Assembly: GCA_964401455.1 (NCBI GenBank) | Contig: CAYNYI010000007.1 | Coordinates: 1-47,622 of the forward strand | Length of the DNA: 47,622 bases | Source: CAYNYI01 sp964401455 | GTDB taxonomy: Bacteria; Fibrobacterota; OXYB2-FULL-49-7; CAYNYI01 | Direction: 5' to 3' | Shown: in pieces, positions 8,386 to 16,453 of the stretch | Numbering within the stretch: the stretch's first letter is position 1 | How the letters are laid out: every line of letters starts with the position of its first letter | The notes under the pieces: generated by a model | Database searches by the model: none | The model's input: only the letters and a program-made list of their open reading frames with translations | Told to the model about the DNA's origin: nothing | Program-made: the position numbers and the translations under genes

Positions 8386-10530
8386 TCAGCTATCGGTAGT
8401 CTCTTTTGCATCTTCTTCCGGTTTGCCGGCCGACTCGTCTCCGTCCTGGGGAGCCTGCTTGCGGCTGAGTCTTGCTTTTCCGGAACGTTTGTCGATATCT
8501 ACCAGTTTGACATTGAAAACATCTCCGCTTTTACAATGGTCCGCCATTTTGATACGGCCATCACCATCGTTGAACTCAGAGATGTGAACAAGTCCTTCTT
8601 TTCCGGGCATGAATTCCACAAAGACACCGTATTCCATAATACTCTTGGCAACAGCCCGGTAAACCTTTCCAACTTCCGGTTCCGCGATCATTGCCTCTAT
8701 TCGTCTTTTGGCTTCCAATACAGGAGTGCCGCCGACAGCGGAGATCTGGGTGCGGCCGTCATCATCAATAGCGATGGTTGCTCCGGTTTCTTCCTGAAGT
8801 GCTTTTATGTTTTTACCTGAAGGCCCTATTATCATACCGATTTTGTCGGTGGGAACAAGGACGTATTCTATACGGGGAGCATATTTGGAAAGTTCTTCAC
8901 GCTGTTTAGGCAGGATCTCCGTCATTTTTCCAAGAATATGAGTGCGCCCCGCTTTGGCCTGACTGAGGGCTTTCTGCATTATCTCGTGAGTGATTCCTTT
9001 TATTTTGATGTCCATCTGAAAGGCGGTTATACCGGCTTCTGTTCCGGTAACCTTAAAGTCCATGTCTCCGAGATGGTCTTCATCACCAAGTATATCAGAA
9101 AGAATTACGACATCTTCATTCTCTTTTATGAGGCCCATGGCAATACCGGCAACCGCTGATTTGACCGGAACACCGGCGTCCATCAATGAAAGGGAACCGC
9201 CGCATACCGAAGCCATAGAAGAGCTTCCGTTGGACTCAAGAATGTCAGAGACTATTCTTATAGTATAAGGAAAACTTTCGAAGGTTGGAAGTATCGGGAG
9301 AAGCGAACGCTCCGCCAGATGTCCGTGACCGATTTCTCTGCGGCTGGTTGAAAACTTCATATAACTTTCTCCTGTTGAAAAAGAAGGGAAGTTATAATGA
9401 AGCATGTAGTTTTTGTAGGAAACATCTCCCTGCAGTGGATCCAGTTTCTGCTCGTCCAGTTTTGTCCCGAGAGTAGCCGCGACCAATGCCTGTGTTTCGC
9501 CCCTTGTGAACAAAGCGGAGCCGTGCGCATGATTGAGAAGACCGGTTTCGCCCCATATATCTCTAATCTCATCGGGTTTTCTTCCTCCGATTCTTACTCC
9601 CGTTTCGATAATCTTTTTACGCATAATTTTTTTGCCGACCTCTTTTACAGCCGAACCGATGCGTGATTCATTGCCTTCAGCCTCTTCACCGAAAGATTCA
9701 ATGATCTTCTGTTTAATTTCGGATTGGGCATTTGTGCGGGCCTGTTTTTCCGGGATCTCGTTCGTTTTTGCTATTTCTTCCGAAAATTCTTTCTCGACCC
9801 TGTCGATGATGTCCTGAGGTATGCTTACAGATTCATATTCAAACTTGTCTTTTCCGCATTTTTCTCTCAGTTCTTTCTGAACGGCGCAGAGTTTTTTTAT
9901 CTCTTCATGCCCTGCGTTGAGAGCGGAGAGCAGCTGTTCTTCCGAAATTTCACTTGCTCCTCCCTCGACCATACATATAGACTCTTCTGTACCGGCCATT
10001 ACCAGTTCGCATATACCTTCCTCGGTTTCAGTGAATTCCGGGTTTACTATATTGCGGCCGTCTTCGGTAATGCATACTCTTGCGCCTGCTACCGGTTCCG
10101 CGAAAGGAATGTCAGAAGCCATGAGCGCTGCCGACGCGCCTGTGAGCCCGAGAATGTCCGCGTCATATTTTGTGTCGGCGGATATTACCCAGGCAACCAC
10201 AAGGACTTCATTAAAGAAATCATCGGGGAACATCGGTCGTATCGGTCTGTCGATGATTCGGGCGCTGAGAATTTCTTTTTCGGAAGGCTTGGCTTCCCTT
10301 TTAAAATAGCCGCCCGGTATTTTGCCGGCAGCGTAGGTTTTCTCCCTGTACTCTACGGTCAGAGGAAAGAAGTCCTGCCCGTCCTTGAGTTTTCTCGAGC
10401 CTGTTACAGCAACGAGTACTGTTGTTCCTCCCATAGTAACAGTAACTGCGCCGTTTGCCTGACGCGCCATTTTTCCTGTTTCTATCTTTAGTTCTTTGTT
10501 GTCAATTACAGTTGATACATTGTGGATCAT
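8386..10530 (-). CDS. pnp: polyribonucleotide nucleotidyltransferase (PNPase)
   Basis: This phosphorolytic 3'-5' exoribonuclease degrades mRNA and is a core of the degradosome. Two RNase PH domains flank a helical linker (roughly 1-215 and 310-545); the second contains the FSTGE and GHGHLAERSL blocks. A KH domain (IGPSGKNIKAL) and an S1 domain (MEYGVFVEF, LVHISEF) follow. I use the ATG at 10530 rather than an upstream codon at 10560, because MIHNVSTV begins the conserved fold and GGAG lies just before it. The product is then 714 residues, normal for the family. It follows rpsO by 38 bases, the classical rpsO-pnp pair. Confidence 0.97.
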   Translation of the reverse strand: MIHNVSTVIDNKELKIETGKMARQANGAVTVTMGGTTVLVAVTGSRKLKDGQDFFPLTVEYREKTYAAGKIPGGYFKREAKPSEKEILSARIIDRPIRPMFPDDFFNEVLVVAWVISADTKYDADILGLTGASAALMASDIPFAEPVAGARVCITEDGRNIVNPEFTETEEGICELVMAGTEESICMVEGGASEISEEQLLSALNAGHEEIKKLCAVQKELREKCGKDKFEYESVSIPQDIIDRVEKEFSEEIAKTNEIPEKQARTNAQSEIKQKIIESFGEEAEGNESRIGSAVKEVGKKIMRKKIIETGVRIGGRKPDEIRDIWGETGLLNHAHGSALFTRGETQALVAATLGTKLDEQKLDPLQGDVSYKNYMLHYNFPSFSTGESYMKFSTSRREIGHGHLAERSLLPILPTFESFPYTIRIVSDILESNGSSSMASVCGGSLSLMDAGVPVKSAVAGIAMGLIKENEDVVILSDILGDEDHLGDMDFKVTGTEAGITAFQMDIKIKGITHEIMQKALSQAKAGRTHILGKMTEILPKQREELSKYAPRIEYVLVPTDKIGMIIGPSGKNIKALQEETGATIAIDDDGRTQISAVGGTPVLEAKRRIEAMIAEPEVGKVYRAVAKSIMEYGVFVEFMPGKEGLVHISEFNDGDGRIKMADHCKSGDVFNVKLVDIDKRSGKARLSRKQAPQDGDESAGKPEEDAKETTDS

Positions 10531-10568
10531 ATTTTCTCCAATTTGATAAATTTCCGGCACAAGAAGGG

Positions 10569-10832
10569 TTATTTCCTTATGCCAAGTTCTTTCAGCAGCT
10601 CTTTGTGTCCCTCAAGGTCTTTTTTCTTGAGATATTCAAGAAGTCTTTTTCTGCGTCCGATTATTTTAATAAGTCCGCGTCTTGTGGCATAGTCCTTGTT
10701 GTGTGTTTTGAGGTGTGCGGTAAGTTCCGTAATCCTCTCGGTCATTATAGCTATCTGGACCTTTGTGTTTCCTGTGTCAGTTTCTCCGTTTCCGAATTTA
10801 CTGATGAGTTCCGCTTTTCTTTCTTTCGTCAT
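10569..10832 (-). CDS. rpsO: 30S ribosomal protein S15
   Basis: The 87-residue product matches S15 throughout, including the block around DTGNTKVQIA and the conserved HNKDYATRRGL region that binds 16S rRNA. S15 nucleates assembly of the central domain of the 30S subunit. Its start is preceded by GGAGG sitting in the loop of a small hairpin (10836-10853), see that entry. It lies between ribF and pnp, an order shared with many bacteria. Confidence 0.98.
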   Translation of the reverse strand: MTKERKAELISKFGNGETDTGNTKVQIAIMTERITELTAHLKTHNKDYATRRGLIKIIGRRKRLLEYLKKKDLEGHKELLKELGIRK

Positions 10833-10835
10833 TTT

Positions 10836-10853
10836 TAAATACCTCCGTATTTA
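10836..10853 (-). promoter_or_regulatory. hairpin presenting the rpsO Shine-Dalgarno
   Basis: On the minus strand TAAATAC and GTATTTA form a 7-bp perfect stem around the loop GGAG, the ribosome binding site of rpsO. The ATG starts 4 bases after the stem. S15 represses its own mRNA in several bacteria through different leader structures, so this is a candidate control element; the stem is A:U-rich and may be weak. Confidence 0.4.
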
Positions 10854-10854
10854 T

Positions 10855-11772
10855 TTAAGTTAACAGCTTGTCTGCTTTTTTAATGTCTTTTTCTATTTGC
10901 TTTATTAGCGGTTCCATTTTACTGAATCGCTTTTCTTTTCGTATTTTCTTCCTTAACAATATCTGAAGAGTTTTGCCGTAAAGGTCGCCGGAAAAACCGG
11001 GTATATGGACTTCTGCCAGATTTTCACAAGAACCTCCGAACGTTTCGGCGTTGCCGATATTCAAAACAGCTTTTCTTTCAGCCATTTTTTCGGCAAGGCA
11101 GGTTACAGCGTACACTCCCGGAGGAGGAAGGGCTTTGCTTTCGGGATCTACCGGAATATTGGCTGTCGGAAAGCCCAGCTTTTTCCCGATTGATTTTCCT
11201 CTTACGACAGTCCCGCTGAGAAGGTATGGATGTCCAAGCATGGACAAAGCCGAACTTATTCTTCCTGAACTGATTTCCCGGCGTATTCTTGTGCTGCTTA
11301 TTGCCGAACCGTTTTTAATCGCAGGGCTTACGCGTATAATTTCTTCTTTTATAAAAGATTCCGGAGTGTTACGGCCTTTGCCGAAAGCATGGTCGTAACC
11401 GAGGACAAAGCCTCCGATTTTAAAGAGCTTTTTCAGCTTTTTTTTATAGAAGATATCCGCCGGCATTTCGGCGGTCCTTCTGTTAAATCTCATAAAAATA
11501 ATAATATCCGTTCCGCTTTTCTCCAAAAAACTTCTTTTTTCCGCCGGGGTTGTAAGATACGGCCCCTTTATTCCGTTAATGACTTCGGCAGTATGTTTCT
11601 CAAAAAGTACAACCGCAGAAAGCATATTTCTTTTGACAGCTTCTTTTTTCAGGCATTCAATAATCTTTTTGTGTCCTCTGTGAAAACCGTCAAAATTACC
11701 GATTGAAAGCATGCAGCTTTTTTCATGAACAGACGGGCGCTCTTTTTCAAACAATATTCTAGTTTTTTTCAT
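10855..11772 (-). CDS. ribF: bifunctional riboflavin kinase / FAD synthetase
   Basis: This enzyme turns riboflavin into FMN and then FAD. The N-terminal adenylyltransferase domain shows GNFDGFHRGH, the HxGH-type nucleotide-binding motif, and SSTRIR with the second half-site. The C-terminal kinase domain contains GKKLGFPTANI, the PTAN motif for flavin and metal binding. I use the ATG at 11772; a TTG at 11781 with a nearby AGG is the alternative. It starts inside or at the end of truB, so the two are translationally linked. About 305 residues is the normal size. Confidence 0.95.
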   Translation of the reverse strand: MKKTRILFEKERPSVHEKSCMLSIGNFDGFHRGHKKIIECLKKEAVKRNMLSAVVLFEKHTAEVINGIKGPYLTTPAEKRSFLEKSGTDIIIFMRFNRRTAEMPADIFYKKKLKKLFKIGGFVLGYDHAFGKGRNTPESFIKEEIIRVSPAIKNGSAISSTRIRREISSGRISSALSMLGHPYLLSGTVVRGKSIGKKLGFPTANIPVDPESKALPPPGVYAVTCLAEKMAERKAVLNIGNAETFGGSCENLAEVHIPGFSGDLYGKTLQILLRKKIRKEKRFSKMEPLIKQIEKDIKKADKLLT

Positions 11773-12679
11773 TTTTGCCAAGATACCTGAAAGGTCTGAA
11801 TCCTTTTATTCCTTTATAACTGTCTTCTCTTGTCAGGGCCAGGGGTATTCCGCCTGTTCCGCAGAGAATATATATGTCCGTAACGGGATCCGGCCGTTTT
11901 TTTATCTGAATGTCTTTTTCAGGAAGCACCATTCCGTTTCTTACCATATCCCCGAGCGCCGGAGGTGCGAGAACTTTCCCGAATTCCGGGAGGAGTTCGT
12001 AAATGGGGATGAGTGCCTTTAAAACATCATCCATTGAGTTAAGGTCTTCAGGTCGCACAGAGGTTTCTTTTTTAAGAGAACCTGAGCGGGTTCTGGAAAG
12101 TGCGCTTACGCAGGCGCCGCATCCGGCTTTTCGCCCGATGTCATAAGCGAGCGAACGGATATATGTTCCGGGTCCGCAAACGACAGTGAATTCGGCTGTA
12201 TCGCCTTCAATCTTTATTTCTCTTATCTCTCTTATGAACACCGGCCTTTTTACAAGGTCAACTTTTTCTCCTTTTCTGGCGATTTTATATGCTTTGGCTC
12301 CCTTTACATTTACCGCTGAAAAAGCCGGAGGACGCTGCATTATCTTTCCTGTAAAGCTTTTGATTATTTTTTTAAGCTCTTCTTCAGAAATGTCCGCCGC
12401 TTTTTCGGAAACTGTTCTCCCTGTTGTGTCGTAGGTGTCCGTTTCTAAACCGAGCTTTATGGAACATCTATAGGTTTTTTCATGTTTCTGGATATATGAA
12501 AGAACTTTTGTCGCCGGTCCTATGCCCACAGCGAGAACACCTGTTGCCATTGGATCAAGCGTACCCGCATGTCCGACCTTCAGCCTTTTCCCGACGATCC
12601 TTTTCACCGCGTTTAATGCGGTATGAGAAGAGATTCCCGCCGGTTTATCAAGACTCAGTATGCCGCTGTTCAAAGACAC
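11759..12679 (-). CDS. truB: tRNA pseudouridine-55 synthase
   Basis: TruB makes pseudouridine 55 in the T-loop of tRNAs. The motif GHAGTLDPMATGVL carries the catalytic Asp, and YRCSIKLGLETDTYDTTG and GTYIRSLAYDIG follow as expected. At 306 residues it includes a C-terminal extension, probably the PUA-like part. The start codon is GTG at 12679 with GGGAAG upstream, overlapping the nrnA stop by 10 bases. The infB-rbfA-nrnA-truB-ribF-rpsO order is the common bacterial one. Confidence 0.96.
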   Translation of the reverse strand: MSLNSGILSLDKPAGISSHTALNAVKRIVGKRLKVGHAGTLDPMATGVLAVGIGPATKVLSYIQKHEKTYRCSIKLGLETDTYDTTGRTVSEKAADISEEELKKIIKSFTGKIMQRPPAFSAVNVKGAKAYKIARKGEKVDLVKRPVFIREIREIKIEGDTAEFTVVCGPGTYIRSLAYDIGRKAGCGACVSALSRTRSGSLKKETSVRPEDLNSMDDVLKALIPIYELLPEFGKVLAPPALGDMVRNGMVLPEKDIQIKKRPDPVTDIYILCGTGGIPLALTREDSYKGIKGFRPFRYLGKNEKN

Positions 12680-13647
12680 TTCCCGACTTGTTCAAGTAAA
12701 AGAGCGGACGCGGCGCTGAAAGGCTTAGGTATTGTGCATCCGGACGCGGCCCGGTGGCCTCCTCCTCCAAATATCTGTGCTACTTTTCCCACATCGGCGG
12801 AACCGTTTGAGCGAAGGCTGAAACGGCTCTCGGTATCGGTGTATTTAGAGAGTATTCCAACCTCAAGCTCTTTAATGGAACTTATATAGTCTACAACACC
12901 CTCAAGGTCTCCGTTTTGTGCCCCTGTGCTTTCCAGCTGAGAGCGGCTGATTCCGGCAATGCAGACTTTACCGCCAAAATGAAGCTCGGCAGATGAAAGT
13001 ACAAGACCTTCGGCCTTGATTTTCGCAAATTTATTTGAAAGATAGATGTTTTTGTAAATATCCTTCACAGGCAGATTGAATTTTTCTATCATGTCTGCGC
13101 AAATCCTTATTGCGGACGGAGTGGTATTCTCGTATCTGAATGAACCGGTGTCGGTTAGAATTCCGACATAAATTCCGAGGGCGGCTTCGTAGGAAGGTTT
13201 ATATCCGGCACCGGAAAAAAGCCTGTGTACAATTTCAGCTGTAGCGCTGCAGGAAGGGTCGGTGTAATTTAAATCTCCGAAATCAGGATTGTCCCGGTGA
13301 TGGTCTATGTTAATTATAGTTCCTCTGAAATCCTTAAGGTTTTCCTCAAGACCGGTCCGTTCAACATTTGAGGAATCCACTACTACAACAGCTTCAAAAG
13401 AGTTTATGTCGCCCTGAATAGTATCGGTGATTTCTTCCCAGCCCGGTATGAATCTGTATTGCTCCGGAACCGGAGAGATGTTGCAGATGGTGCACTGCTT
13501 TTTCCGGGAGACAAGAAAAGATTTCAGAGCTATCGCGGATCCGATATTATCTCCGTCGGGATTTTGATGCGAGAGAATTAAAAATGAATTTTTATTATCG
13601 ACCGCGCTGCTGAAATCTTCAGCCGTTTTCCGCTTCGTCTCCGCCAT
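12670..13647 (-). CDS. nrnA: DHH/DHHA1 phosphoesterase, NrnA type (nanoRNase/pAp phosphatase)
   Basis: The 325-residue product has the DHH phosphoesterase signatures SHQNPDGDNIGSA, VVVVDSSN and IDHHRDN in the N-terminal domain, and the DHHA1 substrate-binding motif GGGGHRAASG near the C-terminus. NrnA proteins degrade 2-5-nt RNA fragments and hydrolyse 3'-phosphoadenosine 5'-phosphate. Its place between rbfA and truB is typical. It starts inside the end of rbfA, overlapping it by 29 bases, which implies coupled translation. Confidence 0.93.
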   Translation of the reverse strand: MAETKRKTAEDFSSAVDNKNSFLILSHQNPDGDNIGSAIALKSFLVSRKKQCTICNISPVPEQYRFIPGWEEITDTIQGDINSFEAVVVVDSSNVERTGLEENLKDFRGTIINIDHHRDNPDFGDLNYTDPSCSATAEIVHRLFSGAGYKPSYEAALGIYVGILTDTGSFRYENTTPSAIRICADMIEKFNLPVKDIYKNIYLSNKFAKIKAEGLVLSSAELHFGGKVCIAGISRSQLESTGAQNGDLEGVVDYISSIKELEVGILSKYTDTESRFSLRSNGSADVGKVAQIFGGGGHRAASGCTIPKPFSAASALLLEQVGKCL

Positions 13648-13984
13648 TGATTGTCCTGATAAGTGAGTCTATTTTTTCTCCGTAATCCAGCGTACCGTCA
13701 TATTTAAATTCGAAACGGGGCATCCGTTTCAGCACTATTCGTCCCGCTACAATTGTCTGAATGAACCCGGCGGCTTTTTCAAGAGCTTTCATTGTGTCTT
13801 TTTTCTCAGACGATTCTCCGAGTACATTTACGAAAACACGGGCTAAACCGAGATCGGGAGTAACGTCGACACCGGTAACGGTTACTAAACCGCTGATCCT
13901 GGGATCGGTTACCTTTTTCGATATAACATCGGCCGTTTCCCGTCTAAGCAGGTCTGATATTCTGTCAATTCTTTTGTGTTTCAC
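13619..13984 (-). CDS. rbfA: 30S ribosome-binding factor A
   Basis: RbfA binds the 30S subunit late in assembly and helps 16S rRNA maturation. The type II KH-like fold is recognisable from RIDRISDLLRRE at the N-terminus, VTVTGVDVTPDLGLARVFV, and RMPRFEFKYD with the conserved FxxD end. I choose the GTG at 13984, which gives a 121-residue protein starting just before RIDRI as in homologues and overlaps the infB stop by 20 bases. An ATG at 14029 would add 15 residues that do not fit the family. Confidence 0.92.
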   Translation of the reverse strand: MKHKRIDRISDLLRRETADVISKKVTDPRISGLVTVTGVDVTPDLGLARVFVNVLGESSEKKDTMKALEKAAGFIQTIVAGRIVLKRMPRFEFKYDGTLDYGEKIDSLIRTINGGDEAENG

Positions 13985-16391
13985 CGGTCTCTGCCTTGAC
14001 CAGGATAACTTCAAATGCGTGAAGTTCATCCCCTTCTTTAATTTCTTTGTTGTCTTTCAGGAGGATGCCGCATTCATAGCCTGAGCTGACCTCTTTAACC
14101 TCGTCTTTTACCCGTTTCAAAGAGTCGATTGAGGTTTCAAGAATTTCTTCTCCTTCCCGGACAACTTTTATTTTCACATTCCTGTTTATGACACCTTCTT
14201 TAACATAACATCCGGCAATATTTCCAATCTTTGAGGCCTTGAAAATTTGTCTGACTTCTGCTTTCCCTCTTTCCACGATTTTCTCCTCGGGAGGAAGCAT
14301 ACCGACCATTGCCAGCTGAATGTCTTCGACGCATTTATATATTACAGTATACTGTCTTATATCAACACCCTCTTCAATAGCCAGCTCTTTGATTTTTGTG
14401 TTAGGGGAGACATGGAACCCTATTATAATCGCGCCTGAAGCGGCGGCAAGATTTACGTCCGATTCTTTTATGGATCCGACGCTCTTCATGATTACATTTA
14501 CTTTTACCTGGTCGTTGCTGGCCTTTTCAAGTGAGGCGGAAAGCGCCTCTACTGAGCCGTCCACGTCGCCTTTTATTATAAGACGGAGTTCGCTGACCTG
14601 CCCTGCCTTAATATTCTCAAAAAGGTTGTTAAGGCTTACCTTGTTGTACATTCTGTATTCGCGTTCTTTCTGGGCAAGCATTCTTTTTGAAGATATTTCA
14701 CGGGCTTTTTTCTCATCTGAAACGACATTGAAGGTATCGCCGGCCTGCGGTGTTCCGTCCAAACCCAGAACTCTGACAGGACAGCCCGGCTCGGCCGATT
14801 CGGTCTTGTGTCCTCTTTCATCAAGAAGCAGTTTGACTTTGCCGGAGTATGGCCCGGCAACAAAAGCGTCCCTGACTCTGATGGTTCCGTTTTTTACGAG
14901 GAAGGTTACAACGACCCCCCGGCCTTTGTCCAGCTCAGATTCAATTACAACTCCGCTCGCCTTTCTGTCAGGGTTGGCTTTTAATTCAAGGATCTCCGTC
15001 TCCAGGGCCAGAAGCTCAAGGAGTTCGTCAATTCCTTCTCCGGTCTTACAGGATATTTCCTTGAAAGAAATCTGGCCACCCCATCCTTCAAGCAGTATGT
15101 TGTGGCTTGCGAGCTGGGTCTTTATCATTTCCGGATTCGCATTCGGCAGGTCAATTTTATTTATCGCGACTACCACAGGAACTCCGGCGGCCTTTATATG
15201 GTCGATGGCCTCAAGGGTGGTCTCTTTAACACCGTCGTCAGCGGCCACGATAAGCACCACGACATCTGTTGCGTTTACGCCTCTCGCTCTCATGGCCGTG
15301 AAAGCCTCATGACCGGGAGTATCAAGGAAAGTCACGGGGCCGTGTTTTGTTATGACTTCGTAGGCCGCTATATGCTGGGTTATTCCGCCTGATTCTCCGG
15401 CAATAACATTGGTCTCTCTTATATAATCGAGCAGGCTTGTTTTTCCGTGATCGACATGTCCCATCACGGTAACTACAGGCGGGCGCGGTTTTAGTGATGC
15501 TTCGTCATCTTCTTTTTCTTCTTCCTCGAGTACGTCATGTGACTCAATACTGTATTCTTCCAGAAGTTTTGCATCGAATCCGAATTCATCCGCAACCATG
15601 GATATCGTTTCGAAATCCAGCCGCTGATTGGCGGTTACCATAAGCCCCATTGTCATACATGTCGAAATGACTTCCGAAGAGGAGAGGCTCATTAATCCGG
15701 CAAGTTCGGCCACGGTAACGAATTCAGGGACCTTAAGGATTTTGGGCTCTTCTGTGCCGTCTTCCAGTTTTTCTTCTTTTTTATGTCTCTTTTTAGAGGG
15801 TTTGCCCGAAAGATCGGCCAGTGTGGCTTTCAGCGTTTCTGCCACAGCGGCTTCATCAACTTTTTTTGACTTTTTTTTCTTCTTTTTACCTTTGCGACCA
15901 GGCACTGTCTTTTCTTCCGGAGCGGTCTGAGGTTTTGAAGTGTGTGAACTTTTTCTTTTAAGCCTGGCTATATCCTTTTTTATTGATTCGACAGTGCTTT
16001 CTGCACTCTGAGCCTTTTCTTTGTCCTTCTCAAATTTTGAAAGAAACTCATTATAGTCTTCTTTAGAGGCTTTTTTGGGCTGCTCCAGAGGTCTTCCCGC
16101 GACATCGGGAGCACTTGAAAGCAGGGGGGAAGTCTTTTTCTTTTCGATTTTTTCGGTTTTGGTTTCTTTTTTCGGAGTTTTTCTCTGACTTACTTCGGCC
16201 TTTTTTTCCTGATCATGTTTGATTTCCTCGATCTCTTTTTTGAAATAATTTTCAATAGCTTCTTTCATGTCATCTTCAACCACACCCATATGGGATTTGA
16301 CATTGAAGCCGAGTTCTTTAAGAACGGAAATCAGCGCCTTGCTGGAGAGGCCCCGTTTTTTAGCTATCTCATATACTTTTTCTTTGCCCAT
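13965..16391 (-). CDS. infB: translation initiation factor IF-2
   Basis: IF-2 is the GTPase that brings initiator fMet-tRNA to the ribosome. The 808-residue chain opens with an IF2_N domain (KVYEIAKKRGLSSK), has a long Lys-rich linker to about residue 215, a second IF2_N repeat (VTVAELAGLMSLS), then the G domain with GHVDHGKT, DTPGHEAF and NKIDLP, and domains II-IV. The linker contains a run of consecutive lysines typical of poorly conserved IF-2 linkers. It follows nusA by 62 bases; no ylxR or L7Ae-like gene lies between them, unlike in many Gram-positives. Confidence 0.97.
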   Translation of the reverse strand: MGKEKVYEIAKKRGLSSKALISVLKELGFNVKSHMGVVEDDMKEAIENYFKKEIEEIKHDQEKKAEVSQRKTPKKETKTEKIEKKKTSPLLSSAPDVAGRPLEQPKKASKEDYNEFLSKFEKDKEKAQSAESTVESIKKDIARLKRKSSHTSKPQTAPEEKTVPGRKGKKKKKKSKKVDEAAVAETLKATLADLSGKPSKKRHKKEEKLEDGTEEPKILKVPEFVTVAELAGLMSLSSSEVISTCMTMGLMVTANQRLDFETISMVADEFGFDAKLLEEYSIESHDVLEEEEKEDDEASLKPRPPVVTVMGHVDHGKTSLLDYIRETNVIAGESGGITQHIAAYEVITKHGPVTFLDTPGHEAFTAMRARGVNATDVVVLIVAADDGVKETTLEAIDHIKAAGVPVVVAINKIDLPNANPEMIKTQLASHNILLEGWGGQISFKEISCKTGEGIDELLELLALETEILELKANPDRKASGVVIESELDKGRGVVVTFLVKNGTIRVRDAFVAGPYSGKVKLLLDERGHKTESAEPGCPVRVLGLDGTPQAGDTFNVVSDEKKAREISSKRMLAQKEREYRMYNKVSLNNLFENIKAGQVSELRLIIKGDVDGSVEALSASLEKASNDQVKVNVIMKSVGSIKESDVNLAAASGAIIIGFHVSPNTKIKELAIEEGVDIRQYTVIYKCVEDIQLAMVGMLPPEEKIVERGKAEVRQIFKASKIGNIAGCYVKEGVINRNVKIKVVREGEEILETSIDSLKRVKDEVKEVSSGYECGILLKDNKEIKEGDELHAFEVILVKAETGETQKN

Positions 16392-16453
16392 AATAACCTC
16401 TCTAATGTTTAATTCAGCAGAAAGAATTTCTTTGTTTTGCAGCGGTTCCGGAA

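Noticed and set aside
9724..10491. Plus-strand open frame of 255 codons
   Set aside because: It is antisense to pnp, which matches its family from end to end. The antisense product is rich in Cys, Phe and Tyr and resembles nothing.
14320..15312. Plus-strand open frame of 330 codons
   Set aside because: It runs opposite the G-domain of infB and has Ser/Thr-rich, low-complexity content typical of a shadow frame.
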